A DNA stretch of 24,409 bases from Smittium culicis. Its lineage: Eukaryota > Kickxellomycota > Harpellomycetes > Harpellales > Legeriomycetaceae. Each line of letters starts with the position of its first letter. The first letter of the stretch is position 1. This document shows, piece by piece, positions 1-11,991 of this stretch. Location: positions 1-24,409 of the forward strand of contig LSSN01005796.1 of assembly GCA_001970855.1 (NCBI GenBank), in the 5' to 3' direction. The position numbers and the translations under genes are program-made. The notes below the pieces were generated by a model. It saw only the letters and a list, made by a program, of their open reading frames with translations, was not told the DNA's origin and searched no databases.

Positions 1-1
1 T

Positions 2-2611
2 TTATTTGAAGTCTTTGTAGCTCCATTTCTCTGTTTTTTTAAGGGCGTATCTTCTCTTGAGGCTAATGGTAATTAAAAGGTAAAATTGAAATTAAAATCA
101 AATAAATAGAGCTAAATTGTTAATAATTAGTCAGATAAAAAGGATATGACTAAGAGAAACTTACTTGACAGGGATTCTAGGTTCAACTAAGTTTCTTCTT
201 TGAATTCCAGAGAAAGCTTCAGCGAATAGGTTGCTTTCGGTCTAAAATAGAGTTATTGAATTATATGTTTTGCAGGATTAATATTTTTTTTTAATAGAGT
301 AGGTAAAGAGTGTAGATATATTTTCTTTAGCATATTTCAAGGTTTAACGACTATAATACCTGCAAAGTCCTGAGTGAGCCGGTTACTTCATCGCCTAACT
401 TGACTGCTATTTCAGCGTCCTTAATCCTATTAAATTAGAAAAAAAGGTCCGATACGATTAATTGAGTGATAGATCGGATATAAAATTACGCAATGGAGAT
501 AAAAGTGAGTCGAAAGTAAAGATATATAAAAAAAAATAGGCTAAATAGCGATGGACAAATAATAAAAACTATAAAGAAAGCGACGATAATCATACCTGTA
601 TCTACCGATCTTCTTTTTGGGTAAAAGGGATTTCTGTTTAATGATTTCGTTTTTAGCAGCTCGAGCGGCTTCTTTTTCTTTTAACTCATTTTCAAACTCT
701 GCTGTGATTTTGTTGATTCTAAGAATTAAATTTAAAAAAAAAATCGAATTAATGAACGATTAGATGACACCAGATAAAAAAATTGGATAAGTAGTTGGGT
801 GAGCCAGTTGATGAATTGAATAGCTGTGTAAGGATAAAAGGAAAAGTTCTATCAAAATTAAAAACTTACTTCATGAATTGACGGGATTTAATTTTTCTAG
901 TTTTTCGACCAGCGATAGTTTTGATCTAGTAAAAAACAAAAAAAAATAAAAAAAAAAGTTAGATAAAACAAGTTTCTGGATATAGAAGTTTAGTAGTTAA
1001 ACTCTAAAATTCTTTTTTTTTTTTTGCAACTGGCTGCAATAAATATAAAATTGTATAAAAGTGAATACCTTTTTTTTTAATTTATCTTCTTTGCGTCTTT
1101 GGAGTTGAGTTTTTCTGATTGTTGGTTTTTTTGAAGAAACCAAGTCCTTATCTGAGGCACTATCATCTTCATCGTCGTCGTCGCTATCACCAGTGTCTTG
1201 ATCGCTATCTCCTACAACAGTATTTGCATCATCCTCATTATCGGCGGCCTCGTCACTATGAGAAGGGGCGGGTTGGGCGGCTGCAGAATCTTTTCTATTT
1301 TTTTTGCTAGTTTTATCAGTTGAGGAAATTGGTTCCGATTCTTTATTATCAATCTCGGATAAAATAACTTTTGATCTTTCAAGGAGCTATTATTTTTTTT
1401 AAAAGGAAAAGGTGGGATGAATTAATTTTTTGTGATTATATAATGAATCATTAAGATTAAAAAATGAACAGAAAAGATATGGGTGTAGTAGGGTGGTAGA
1501 GTAGCTTTGAAACTTACAACAGAATTTTCGTCATTTCCCTTGAATTTTCTGACTGAAGATTCGTCTTTTTTAACTAGACTATTTTCAACTGAAATAATTT
1601 TAGCAGCTTTTTTAACCAGATCCTATAAAAATAAGAAAATGATGACGTAAAACACGCTAATAGGGGTGAAAAAAAGTATAGAAAAAGAATTAAAAAAATT
1701 TTTTTTCTTACGATTCTGTCTTTTTCGCGAGGTAAGTATGACATTCCAGGATCGGGCAAGATAACAGCAGGGGAGATGATATTTCTAGCTTCAATGGAGG
1801 ATTGAGGTATTTTAGGTTTTTTGGAGAGATGTTCAGCGACGGCATCGACCATGAACTTGCTCTGACTGGCAACTGGAGCTTGCTCAGACCAAATATCGTA
1901 CTTGCGAGGTCTTTTAGTCTGCTTCTTATCTCTCTTTGACTCAGCAACTGAATTTGGATTTTCTTCGAGCTTCTTGATTAGCTTTTTGATTTTTTTATCC
2001 TGATTTATAATATGCTTTTGCTGCTTCTGCTCCGACGAAGTGTCTTGCTGCTTTCCTGGAACAGTTATTTTTGAAGTGCTTTGTAAAATACTGTCGATAT
2101 ATAAGACTTTAGTTTTTTTCTGTTGAACGGCTATGAATTAGATAATATTATATTATATTGAATTGAAAATTTGATGAGCCATATAAGCACGTGTGGTATG
2201 AGAATAAGGTTAAAAAGGGAATAAACAGAAAATGCAGTTATGTGTTACTTTTTTTTTCTGGGATGGTATCGAGCGCAAATAAAGAGTCGTCTTTTTGATC
2301 TTGGATTAGTTGACCGCTAAAAAAAAAGGTTAAAAATTAAAATTTAGAATGAAAATAAGGCTTGGGATACGATCAAGCGAAAGGAAAAGCAATAAAATTG
2401 GTAAATATTTTTCTAGCAATTAATAGGTATAAAAGTTAGGTTTAATTTGAATGTAATTAGACGGGAATAACCTCTTTATTAGTTCTTGTCTGGTTTCATC
2501 GAGACCAGTTTCAACGGCAGTTAAATCGATATTCTTGCGCCAACTCTGCTTGCTCTTTCTGCTAGCCTTTGTTCTTTGCTTTTTAGGTTGTGTAGATACT
2601 TCAGCACTCAT
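2..2611 (-). CDS. NOP53: Nop53, nucleolar 60S ribosome biogenesis factor (10 exons)
   Basis: Exons (minus): 2611-2472, 2316-2249, 2130-1712, 1622-1518, 1386-1069, 925-870, 718-596, 426-360, 241-165, 62-2. Joined, they give 477 codons plus TAA, close to the usual family length (about 455-480). Every junction keeps the frame. Visible family marks: an N-terminal SWRKNIDLTAVE block (residues 23-34), LFALD at 59-63, the PDPGMSYLP block (195-203, normally PGxSYNP), an acidic Asp/Ser stretch (about 289-325), a basic segment, and the C-terminal LGDEVTGSLRTLQ, RRNLVEPRIPV and EKWSYKDFK blocks. From family knowledge, Nop53 sits on late pre-60S particles near the ITS2 foot and recruits the helicase Mtr4 and the exosome for 7S/5.8S processing through an LFx-hydrophobic-D motif, which LFALD fits exactly. 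The start is the first ATG before the conserved block. The gene follows ARO7 on the same strand. Confidence 0.93.
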
Positions 2612-3265
2612 TTTAAATTATATTGCAAGAGTTTTATAGAAAAGGTGAATTTAAGAGTTTTTGTTGCGTAAGAGTTGAAAGTGCTTTTAAGTAAATTTTT
2701 GTGTAGAAGATTCGATTTATTACAGTATTATTTTATCACGCTAAAAAGTTGAAATATAAATTTCATTCAACTATCTGATGTTTTAAAAAAAATAAAATTT
2801 TTCTAGATGGTGAATGTAAATAAATATTGAGTAGAGGAATGCGTTATATATGAATTCGCAGATATCAATATGATGTTTTTTGGTTCTATGATATTGAGAA
2901 TCTATTCCTGCGATAAACTAAAATTTAAAAGTCTATTCACAGCTTTAAGGTTTTTTTTACTTGAAAAAAAAAAAAAAAAAAAAATTAGAAAAATATCCAA
3001 CTTTTTCAAAAAAATAAAATGCAAAAAAAAAATTTTTTATTTAACGCCTATGGTGATTATTGGCTGTAATGAATTTGAGCTAAAGGAAATGTGGATATTT
3101 ATTGGACAGATTGGATTGATCTGGGAAAATGATATCCAATGGCAGCATTAGCTGGGATAATTAGTGAAATAAGTATAATTAAAGTAAAATTAATAGTTAA
3201 TTACTAATAATACGAGGCAAAAAACTAAGCTAAGGAAAATGAATATAGAAAGAGTTAGGAAAAAT
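2612..3265. promoter_or_regulatory. Spacer between ARO7 and NOP53, with A21 tract
   Basis: This 654-bp spacer holds the ARO7 3' flank and the NOP53 promoter, both on the minus strand. A 21-base A run on the plus strand (2964-2984) is a T21 tract on the transcribed orientation, about 350 bp upstream of the NOP53 start. Such poly(dA:dT) tracts commonly exclude nucleosomes in fungal promoters (family knowledge; the role here is inferred). A 93-codon open frame on the plus strand is mostly lysine codons read from this A-rich DNA, so I do not call a gene. Confidence 0.5.
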
Positions 3266-4531
3266 TTAGTCGAGTCTATGGAGAAGATATTCGACTTCGA
3301 CTAGTTTTGTGAGAGGGATAACATGGGTTTTGTACAGGTCAACTACGACGGAGCTATCGACCTTGATGTTCTTTTTGGGTTCAGAATCTTTGACGGTAGG
3401 ATTGTTGAGATAGATTTCAGAGAGGACAGGGCGGCTGCCGGAGGGCGATTCGGATACTTTGAAGTTGAGGGCGTCAAAGTCTTGGCCATAGATGAGGGCT
3501 TTCTTGTGTAGTCTGTCAAGAAGTTTTTTTTCGACTTGCTCATTAGTCAAAAGCTCGTTGATAGCTTCAGCATTCTGTTCTTTTATGAGCTTGACGTAAG
3601 TATCGTGATACTTTGGGTCCCTAAATTTGGACTCGGCAACAAATTTGCCTATATATTTTGGGAGTAAATAAAATAGATAATTAATTTTATAGCTTTATGA
3701 AAAGTTATGGTCGAAGTAGCACAGGTTAGATATTAGGTGTTATATAAATTAATTACCGTAGTGGATTCTCCTAGACAATGCTTGTAGACATTCAATGTCA
3801 CGGGTAGCAGAGCTACCGTAATTGCTATCGTCACCGTGCTCGCAAATTTCCTGAATCACGGTATTTATATAAATATCCTTGATTTTGTCGTTGACATTGA
3901 TTGAGTTTTTGACAAGAAGGTTTGGGTAGTCCAAGTCGGGAAGAACAGGCAAAGGCAAATCCTTTGTGAATGGGTACTCGTCAGGGCTAATATTACCGAT
4001 CATGAATATCAAAAAAATGAAAAAAAAGCTATTTAGTATTGTTTAAATATATAAATATTAAAGGCAATATCCAAATGAGAATATTTTTACCTATTGTATC
4101 GTCTAACCTTGGCTAAATAAGTAATTTGAAGTTAGGAAAGTCATACTTTTTAAATGATATGCACTAAGCAGTTGAAAAAAAAATAATGCGTAAAATTTGG
4201 ACTAACCATGAACTGTTTCGACTTCTTTTAAAAACCAATCTAAGAAAGAGCCAGAAAATCCATCTTTGAATTCCATTTTGTTTGGAGAGTATATATCATC
4301 GTTAGTTTTGAACTGGGCACGTTCTGCCAAACCTATTATTTTTTAAAGAGCAATGAATAGCATCATTAAATTAGATATGCACAAAAATCAAATAGATATT
4401 GGGATGAGTAAGCTTTTGGGGGGGTTTTTTTGCTTTGCGTTACAGAATATGATTGTATCTTCGAGGCGGATAAGAACACCTCTGAGCTTTTCGAGATCTA
4501 TATCGACCGATTCTAGGAGATTCAAAGACAT
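3266..4531 (-). CDS. ARO7: Chorismate mutase, allosteric fungal (AroQ) type (5 exons)
   Basis: Exons (minus): 4531-4444, 4332-4207, 4112-4091 (22 nt), 3986-3757, 3648-3266. They join in frame to 282 residues plus TAA (yeast Aro7 has 256). The enzyme converts chorismate to prephenate for Phe and Tyr synthesis and is all-helical. By alignment from memory with yeast Aro7, catalytic residues are kept: Arg17 (yeast R16), Arg152 and Lys163 (R157, K168), Asn191 and Glu195 (N194, E198), Thr269 and Glu273 (T242, E246). The effector site is also kept: Arg75/Arg76 and GSSATRD at 136-142. Landmarks are SFLDW, ATRDIECLQALSRRIHYG and VEVEYLLHRL. Oddities: the loop before the last helix is about 30 residues longer than in yeast, and the yeast Thr226 position is Asp253. 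The enzyme is expected to be activated by Trp and inhibited by Tyr, as in other fungi. The first ATG gives MSLNLLESVDIDLEKLR, which aligns with the yeast N-terminus. Confidence 0.95.
4091..4112 (-). other. ARO7: 22-nt microexon of ARO7
   Basis: This 22-nt exon lies between a TTATTTAG acceptor and a GTAAAA donor. It encodes AKVRRYN plus parts of the two flanking codons and restores the frame between exons 2 and 4. Without it, exon 2 and exon 4 do not join in frame. It carries Arg75/Arg76, the pair that contacts the Tyr/Trp effector in yeast Aro7. Confidence 0.88.
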
Positions 4532-6900
4532 GCTGTTTTTGGAGTATTTATTTATTTATTATTTTGAGTAAGGTGTAATCAAAAAAGAAAAGAATGAATG
4601 GGGAAAGGATCTGATGGTAATTGGCAGAAATATACAACGAAAGTAATAAAATCGGAGCGTTTTATATCGTTTATAAGCTTTTTTCCGTCTGAAGAATTAA
4701 GCTTCATTAACACACCAATTTAATGCCACGAAAATCCAAGCGCACAAAAACTCGCGAGTAATCTCTAATGACGTCGAAATTTTTTTTTGAGTTAGTAATA
4801 CAGTGTGTTGGTTTTTGATCCCGAATAGGAACATCCAATTATATTTTTGCCAATAAAACTGCTAAAGTTCTTTTTTTTTTTTTCCACAGCGACGTATTAA
4901 CTAATTTTCGCGAATAATTAAACTTGCAAGTTTGAATAATTCTCATCCAGGCACATACCAGCCCAATAAACCAAAAACTGGCAGCTAAAATTACCTGTGC
5001 GTAAGCGAATCACAGCGATACTATTAGATTGTATAAAGTTATTTAGCTGGTAAATCAAGTTATTTTTATTTTTAGTATCACAGAAGCTAAAAACCGGTAA
5101 AGCTTCTAAAGCTTATGTGTTCAGATCTTTTATTCCTAGGCTGAACATTAAAGAAATTATTTCAAGAAAAAAGCAGCTTATTCTACCATATTTTTTTCCT
5201 ATTCATCAGATACACTGATATTTTTAAATTATTTTTGTTCGTAATTTTGATTATTTAATATTCTCATTATAAAAAAAGCTATGAGGAAATTTAGCTTTAA
5301 AATGGGTTACATAGTGTCAATTTAAAATATTTTGCAGCGTTTACAAAAAATTTATAGTAGGACTTTTCTATTTATTAATTCTTTTTAGATTGTTTTCGCC
5401 CTCGGGTTGAAAAATCAACTTTAGTGAATTAAGTCTTTTAGGTTTTTTTCTCTAAAGGTGTTGAGCCTGGATTTAAATTTGTGATTAATAAAATTTTTAA
5501 TATCTTGTACTTGAAAAATAATTTATTTCAGGTTTAGAGTAATTTTTACGGATTACAGTCGATATTATCCCTATATACCTCCCAACGAGTAAAGATCAAT
5601 AAGTTTCACGAATTTTAAACTATTAAGAAAAATCAACCAAGTAAAATATCATAACTGGCTAATAGCTTTATCCAGCATGAAAAAGAAAATTAAATTAAAC
5701 GTGTACAAAGGCCCACGCACCAAAAACATTTCATATTCTAGTTATATTCAATATTTAAGAATAACAACTGATATTAATTGCATGACAATTGAATGGCCGT
5801 TTTTTTATACTCTTTAATTAATGTTTAACTAATAAAAAAATTGATTTTTACAAGTATTAGTACTCTATACTGCTGATTATTACCCATTTCTAGGATATTG
5901 TTTAAAAATATGCCCTTCCATTAATTACTAATTAACAATTTAAAATTTCGCATATGTGTGTTTGCTTCTTAAACGCTAAATGACAAACGAAGTATCTGCG
6001 AACTAAATGTATGATTTTATTGAAGTCTAGAATTATAAAAAAACATTAATTAGTGCAATGCAATGCAGTAGAGTTTTTCGGTTCAGACGAACCTATTTTA
6101 ATCGCTGTATCACACCTATATATACACCAAGAAACCATTGAGCATGTTGAGTAATTGTATTTGCGTATCATTGCACGCAATTATTTATGTTTTAAATACA
6201 CTCATGTGCTAAAACTAAATTTAATCAAGATTTTAAATGCTGGTAATACTGTATGAGAATGAATATAGTTTTATTACTTTTAATGCAATTCGAGAAAATT
6301 TTATTTGGTAGATTTGTCGTATTTTATATAGATTGCTAGTAATTATATTCTATTGGCCTGCCAAAAACTAGGGCTCGAATACAATAACTAAATAAAACTC
6401 ACCGGCGAATCACTAACATTATCAATTATCAAAATACTTGCTCAAAATAGGACAATTGGCTAATTACATTTATACACTCTTTTAATTTATTGTAACTAGC
6501 TGCTATCGAATTATTGGCATGTAAAAATAAAGCATTCCTATTTTGAACAAAATTTGATTCTCAGTGAGGCAACTGACAATTTAATTAATTGCAAAAGCTA
6601 GCTATTCGCTAATCTATCTTCAGAACTCAACCAATTAAATAAACCTTCCCACACTAATATAACCTAACTATGAAAGCGCATTGACACTTACTCCGCATTT
6701 GTAAATTTTTTTTTTATCTTTAATAGCCCATTTTCATTGGCACGACATTCCCTAATTTTGTTATGGACTTATTCTTTTTTCATTATTAATTGCATTCAAA
6801 TCATCGTTGAGATGCAATCAGAAGCCACAGATAAAAGTCTTATCTAACCTGTATCACCTGAAATCTTATCTACTCATATAGTTGATTTTTTTAGTTAGCG
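4532..6900. other. Gene-free spacer upstream of ARO7
   Basis: No coding frame or RNA gene is supported here. The ARO7 promoter should lie in the first few hundred bases. The DNA is AT-rich but less extremely so than after about 7600. Small hairpins occur at 6080-6093 (GGTTC/GAACC arms) and 6161-6180 (TTGCGT/ACGCAA arms). Their role is unknown. Confidence 0.6.
4769..4776 (-). promoter_or_regulatory. Possible ATF/CREB-like (Gcn4/CPC1-type) site upstream of ARO7
   Basis: The minus strand reads CGACGTCA, 7 of 8 bases of the ATF/CREB palindrome TGACGTCA, about 240 bp upstream of the ARO7 ATG. Fungal Gcn4/Cpc1 factors bind TGACTCA and can bind this variant, and aromatic amino-acid genes are common targets. 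A single short match is weak evidence. A CTCGCGAG palindrome lies at 4751-4758. Confidence 0.25.
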
Positions 6901-6905
6901 AATAA

Positions 6906-7160
6906 GATTATCTGATCCCCCCCCCTCAAATTCAAAAGCGTGAGCTCGAAATCAAGGGGAGTAGCTATGACCTTGCCAAACACATGAAACCAAACGCTAT
7001 TGGTCTAATATTTGACCTATACCTGCCTCTTTGCCTTTATCGCCTGAAACTATTCAATTCCTCCCAAGATACTTCACTTCTCGCTGAAATATTATATGCC
7101 AGCTATTGGCTTGAAAATATTCTTACGTCACTCTATACTACAATACTGCCTTTCTGTTAA
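6906..7160 (+). pseudogene. Open stretch of 84 codons, possible coding relic
   Basis: This open frame runs stop to stop, directly after a TAA at 6903. Its first ATG is internal, after the residues DLAKH. The translation is not low-complexity (for example KPNAIGLIFDLYLPLCLYRL) and the same frame continues with only one TAA for about another 30 codons. The DNA is visibly less AT-rich than the flanks and C/T-biased, and a C9 run sits at 6917-6925. I recognise no family and see no usable splice signal that would attach an ATG. It could be a decayed gene fragment or chance. Confidence 0.2.
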
Positions 7161-8841
7161 AGATGTTTCACTAAAGTGCGGCAATTAATCAAGAAATCTT
7201 TCTTCATACCCAAAGACTGCTTTCAAGTAATCAACCTTCTTTTCTAGCTATTTTGTTAAAATCGTCAGCCAGTACTGATATTGGCAATTCAGATCAAGTA
7301 ATTCGCTAGCCATATCTAATACCAAAGTATAATAATAAAAGCTATAGATTATATGTAGCAATAAATTATTAGAAAAAAATATCCTGCTCTTCAAAATAAT
7401 CACCCAGTATATGCCATTTGAACTTTTCGCAACTATTCAACATATCTTCTATCTCGAGATCCTAATACCTATTGCCTTTATTTATTTTTCCGCTTTATCA
7501 TATACTAAATTATAATACATCTTATACAAGACCATATTCCTTTTAAAAACTGCAACACCCTTTAAGCTCGAAGATCCACGTTTATATTCGATTATTTATG
7601 GAAAGACAATTCAGTATAAGTAAAAATTTGACCACCCTAAAGTTTAATAAATAAAAGTAAATACCTGTATTTTAAGTGCTAAATCAAAATACCAAATTTA
7701 TACTTTTTAAATTTTTGTAAACACTTGAATCTTCTAATAATACTTGTAAAATAAACTTTTGACAATTTTTAATACTTAAATCTTGAGACTAATTACTACC
7801 AATAACAATTAATCCACTTTTTTTTTTAATCGAGGTTTACAAGTTTTATACTATGCTTAAATCCATTTATTCAATGGAATAGCAATACACTAATAAAACT
7901 TCATATAAATGATTCATTAAAGCCTTTACAGATATATTATCACTATTTATTTACTAATTCATGCTTAAAAATGTCAAATCAAGCGAAAATAAAAGATATA
8001 AATTTTGTACCATAAATATTTGATATCCAGTTAAAAAGAATACATCTTTATAATTAAACGATTTGTTAAATTATTTTTAATGTATATATTATTTAAACTC
8101 GCCAATATCTCGATTTTTCAACATTTATCTAACTTATCGCCCTTATGAAAATAATTTTATAGTAAATTGAATCATCTTTTAAGATACGGAATGGCTCAAA
8201 AAAAATGATACCAGTTATCAATAAATAGAAAATCATTTTATTTTATACTATAAATTATGTAGTTTCATTTTCATATAATAGCTTCAAACTTTATGAAATA
8301 TATTAAATAAGCATTTTTTTTATATCTCACTGGATATAAGGTCAGTTAAATTTTTTATTAATTTTTATTGGGCTTTTATACGTTAAAAATATTTCATTTA
8401 ATCGAAAATTGTAATTATGTTTGGATAAGTAAAATACATTGATAAATAACTAAATTTATTATTTATAATTGCAAATAAAATTCCAATAAATTATTATTAT
8501 ACAGGCTTTAAATTTGGTAAAACAGAATAACTGATGATAATTTAAAATTATATTTATAAAAGTTCAAGCTCAATTGCAGCAAATATTTGAATAAAGAATT
8601 AATTCAGACAGTATGAACCAGAAACTTATTCGTTTTATTAGTTTTAAATTTTTAATAAAATTATTTTTTTCAATTATTTGAAATATAGATCATAATGAAA
8701 ATTTTATTAAGTGAAAAAAAGTTAATATAGTTTAATCTTTCAGATAAAAGTCATATTGCTTCTTTTCATCACTTTATAAAATAAATATTCAAAGAAGACT
8801 ATAAAAAAAACTCTTGTATCAAAAAAACTGCTGCCCTCAAC

Positions 8842-8859
8842 AAGCGATGATCGTCGCTT
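8842..8859. repeat. Near-perfect 18-bp palindrome
   Basis: AAGCGA and TCGCTT arms flank a GATC core, with one mismatched pair. It is GC-richer than its surroundings. Confidence 0.6.
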
Positions 8860-9104
8860 TAAATAAATTATTTAACTTTATTCGTTATTCCTGTTACATA
8901 GCTTGAACTTACTTCGTGCATAATTTTAAGTAATAAGTGATAAAGATTGATTTTAACATTTAATAAATTAGTAATATGGAAAACCAGTATGATAAATTTG
9001 GTTGAAAGTTGTTAAAATAACAATTATTTTATATTTATATTGACAGTGGGGAAATCAAATAAAAATTGAACCTTTTTTCAGTAAATATCCATTCTATAAA
9101 TCAA

Positions 9105-9126
9105 TTCTTGGCAGTACTGCCAAGAA
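9105..9126. repeat. Perfect 22-bp palindrome
   Basis: The core is CTTGGCAGTACTGCCAAG, and symmetry extends two more bases on each side with no spacer. It is GC-richer than the surrounding DNA, so it is not an AT-run artefact. Function unknown; it could be a dimeric protein site or a cruciform. Confidence 0.85.
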
Positions 9127-11956
9127 AATTAGCAGTATAGCAGTTTTAAAATCATACGTATATAATTAAGGACTGTATTCATTATTATATAAACATTAGT
9201 ATTAATTAATTTAATAAAAAAATTATAGATAACATATTGCTTATTCCCCTTTATATATTCAATTCGGATCACAATCCTAAATTTATATCAATAGCAAAAA
9301 TTATTTTTTGTAGATTAATTACATCGCTAAGTTTAATGTACTAGTGTTCAATTTGAATAGAAAGTAATATAAAAAAAAAATTAAAAAAAATATTGTGAAA
9401 AGGGAAAATTAGGCTACTCTGTTACTAATTTTATTTTTCTATTGAATTAAAAAAGTTTTAATTTTTTTTTTGATCAAAAATTACGAATAAAACTACAAAT
9501 AAAAATTATAAATATTGTAAAAATTTAATGCTTTAATAAAACGAAAGAAAAAAATATAAAATACACTATAACAAAAGCACACAAGCTAGCTAAGAAAGTT
9601 AGATTTGAATATTAGTATTTAATCTAAATCAAATTGAATTAAATAGAAATCTTTTGGATATAAATATAACAGCCTAACATTCTTTTGAGGCTCTCTCTCT
9701 ATCTCTCGAAAAATTATTTTAAATAAAATCCATAAAAAAAAATTACATTATATTTTTTTTAGTTTTAATAGCTATCAAATAAATACGCTTTAAAATAAAA
9801 TAACGAGTAAAAAGAAATTAAAACTTATGTCTCATAAATCATATTTAAAACTTTTATATTTAAACTTTGATACTTTGTTTTTTATTTTCGAACAAAAAAA
9901 TTTTTTAAATTCATCTCACTGGAATCTTTAATTGAAAAAAAAATGTGGTGTTTTTATAGAATCTACCACATATTTGACGCAAATAAAAAATGTGTATTTC
10001 TAGGTTTTATAAATAAATAAAAATGTCTAATTATTTAATTTACAGCTTAAACGACTTTAAGTATTTTGAATATTAAATGAAAATCCATTTAATCTATGCC
10101 ACCAAAGTTTTTTTTATTGCTAAAAAAATATCAAGAAAATTCGTTAAATCACACGAAAGAGACTTACGCTTACAGGATAAGTATTATAATTATAAAGATA
10201 AATTATTTAATTATATTAATAGCGAATTTTTTTTTTAAATTCTGATTATAATAAACTTTTAAATAATCATCATAATAGGCTAAACCTTTAAATAAAATTA
10301 TAATATTTAAATAATATATATATTAATTTGGAGCAATTTAGTATAACTGAAGTGTAAAAATGACGTCTAACGTATGAAAAAAAATAACTCGATAATTTAT
10401 TTAATAATAATTTTATGTTTTTTACCGTTTTTAATTGCAAAATACCATTTAAAATAATTCACTCAGGAAAAAACCTCTCCTTTTATATTTTTGGTAATTA
10501 TAGCTATAATAAAGTAATCTTGTTAAATTTTATTTCATCTACATCATCTAACCTATTTAAATTATGAAATTATAACTAAAATATTTTTAAATACCATAAA
10601 TTTCTAGAATAAAAAGTTAAAATATACATTAATCATAAAATAATCTAATTTAATATATTATGTAATAATATATATTATATATATATAAATTTTGTAGATG
10701 TGTTATTGAAGTTTTACGTTATTTTAAAGATAATTAAATTCATTAAGGCTTTGAAAAAATTTCCATTAATAAATATAAAGGCTTTTAAACATATTACAAA
10801 TTACATTCAAAGGTGAAATATATTTGATATAATATAGTTTATAATAAATACTTTACTCGTAAATTTATGATTTATATAGCTTTTTAATTAAATATTTATA
10901 AAGATTAAATAATTATATTATTTATCATTTCTATTATAATTTAAGTTCTTGATTTCTTGATTTTTTTATATCACTATAACCATTATCAAAAATAATTCAT
11001 TTAAGCCGGATAAATAATTAATAACCTATTTTTACTTATAAATAAATTATATAGCCTAGATTTTTGTATTATATTATTAATAATAAGATGATTGATATTA
11101 TCCTGATGTATATAAAAGTTATTATGTATTAATTTTTTTTTTAGGCTTTTATTATGTTTAATGATATTTTCAATTTTTTTAGCTATTTATTTAAACTTAT
11201 CTATAAATAAAATTTTTATTTTGGGATAAATGTTGATGAAATTCACTACAAAGTCAAATTTTTAAAATTTCAAAAATTTTCTATGCACAAAAATATTTAA
11301 ATAAAAACTTATAAAATTTTCGTTTTTTTAATAAACTACAATTAAAATATAAAATATCTTTCACCTAGAGCTACAATCCATGTTGAATTATGAAAATTTA
11401 ATAAATTCTGAATCTATTTATCTAGTTAAATTTAATAAAACAAGTATTTGAGCATAATTTTAGTGATATTTCATTCAAAAAATTAAAATATTTTTTAAAA
11501 GATATAATTTCTGGGTTTGATTGGGTGCATTTTAACATTTTTCCGATATTAAATTTTCCAAAAGTAAAGTTTTTTCAAAAATTTTCTGAATAATTGAGTG
11601 AAAATATCAAAAGATTAATCACTTTATTTTTTAAATGTATATTGTAACCCTTATACTATTAATTTTTTTTTTGAATAGCTATAGATTTCATTTGATTTTA
11701 TATTTATATTTAGCATAAATCTTCTGCCCACTATCATTGAATAAAATTTAGGCAATAAAATCAAAATTTTAAGCTAAATTACATTTTTATATTTAAAAAT
11801 ATTTCTTAGATTAATTAAATAATGAAAATAGTAGTCATAATAGATAATTAACTTTATAAAAGAAAAACAAATAGCAGTATCAACAATTAATAATTGATAA
11901 ATAATAAATTATATTTATTATATAAAAAATCGTTTTATTTTCACCATATGATTATT

Positions 11957-11991
11957 TCAAATCAAATCAAATCAAATCAAATCAAATCAAA
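11957..11991 (+). repeat. Microsatellite, TCAAA x 7
   Basis: Seven perfect TCAAA units in tandem are followed by an A-rich tail. Confidence 0.95.

Noticed and set aside
1119..1310. 63-codon plus-strand frame rich in His and Arg
   Set aside because: It is antisense to the Asp-rich exon 5 of NOP53.
2870..3151. 93-codon plus-strand frame
   Set aside because: It reads through an A21 tract as polylysine, lies in the NOP53 promoter and has no family resemblance.
3323..3511. 62-codon plus-strand frame
   Set aside because: It is antisense to the last exon of ARO7, whose catalytic residues are clear on the other strand.
4353..4571. 72-codon plus-strand frame
   Set aside because: It is antisense to ARO7 exon 1 and intron 1.
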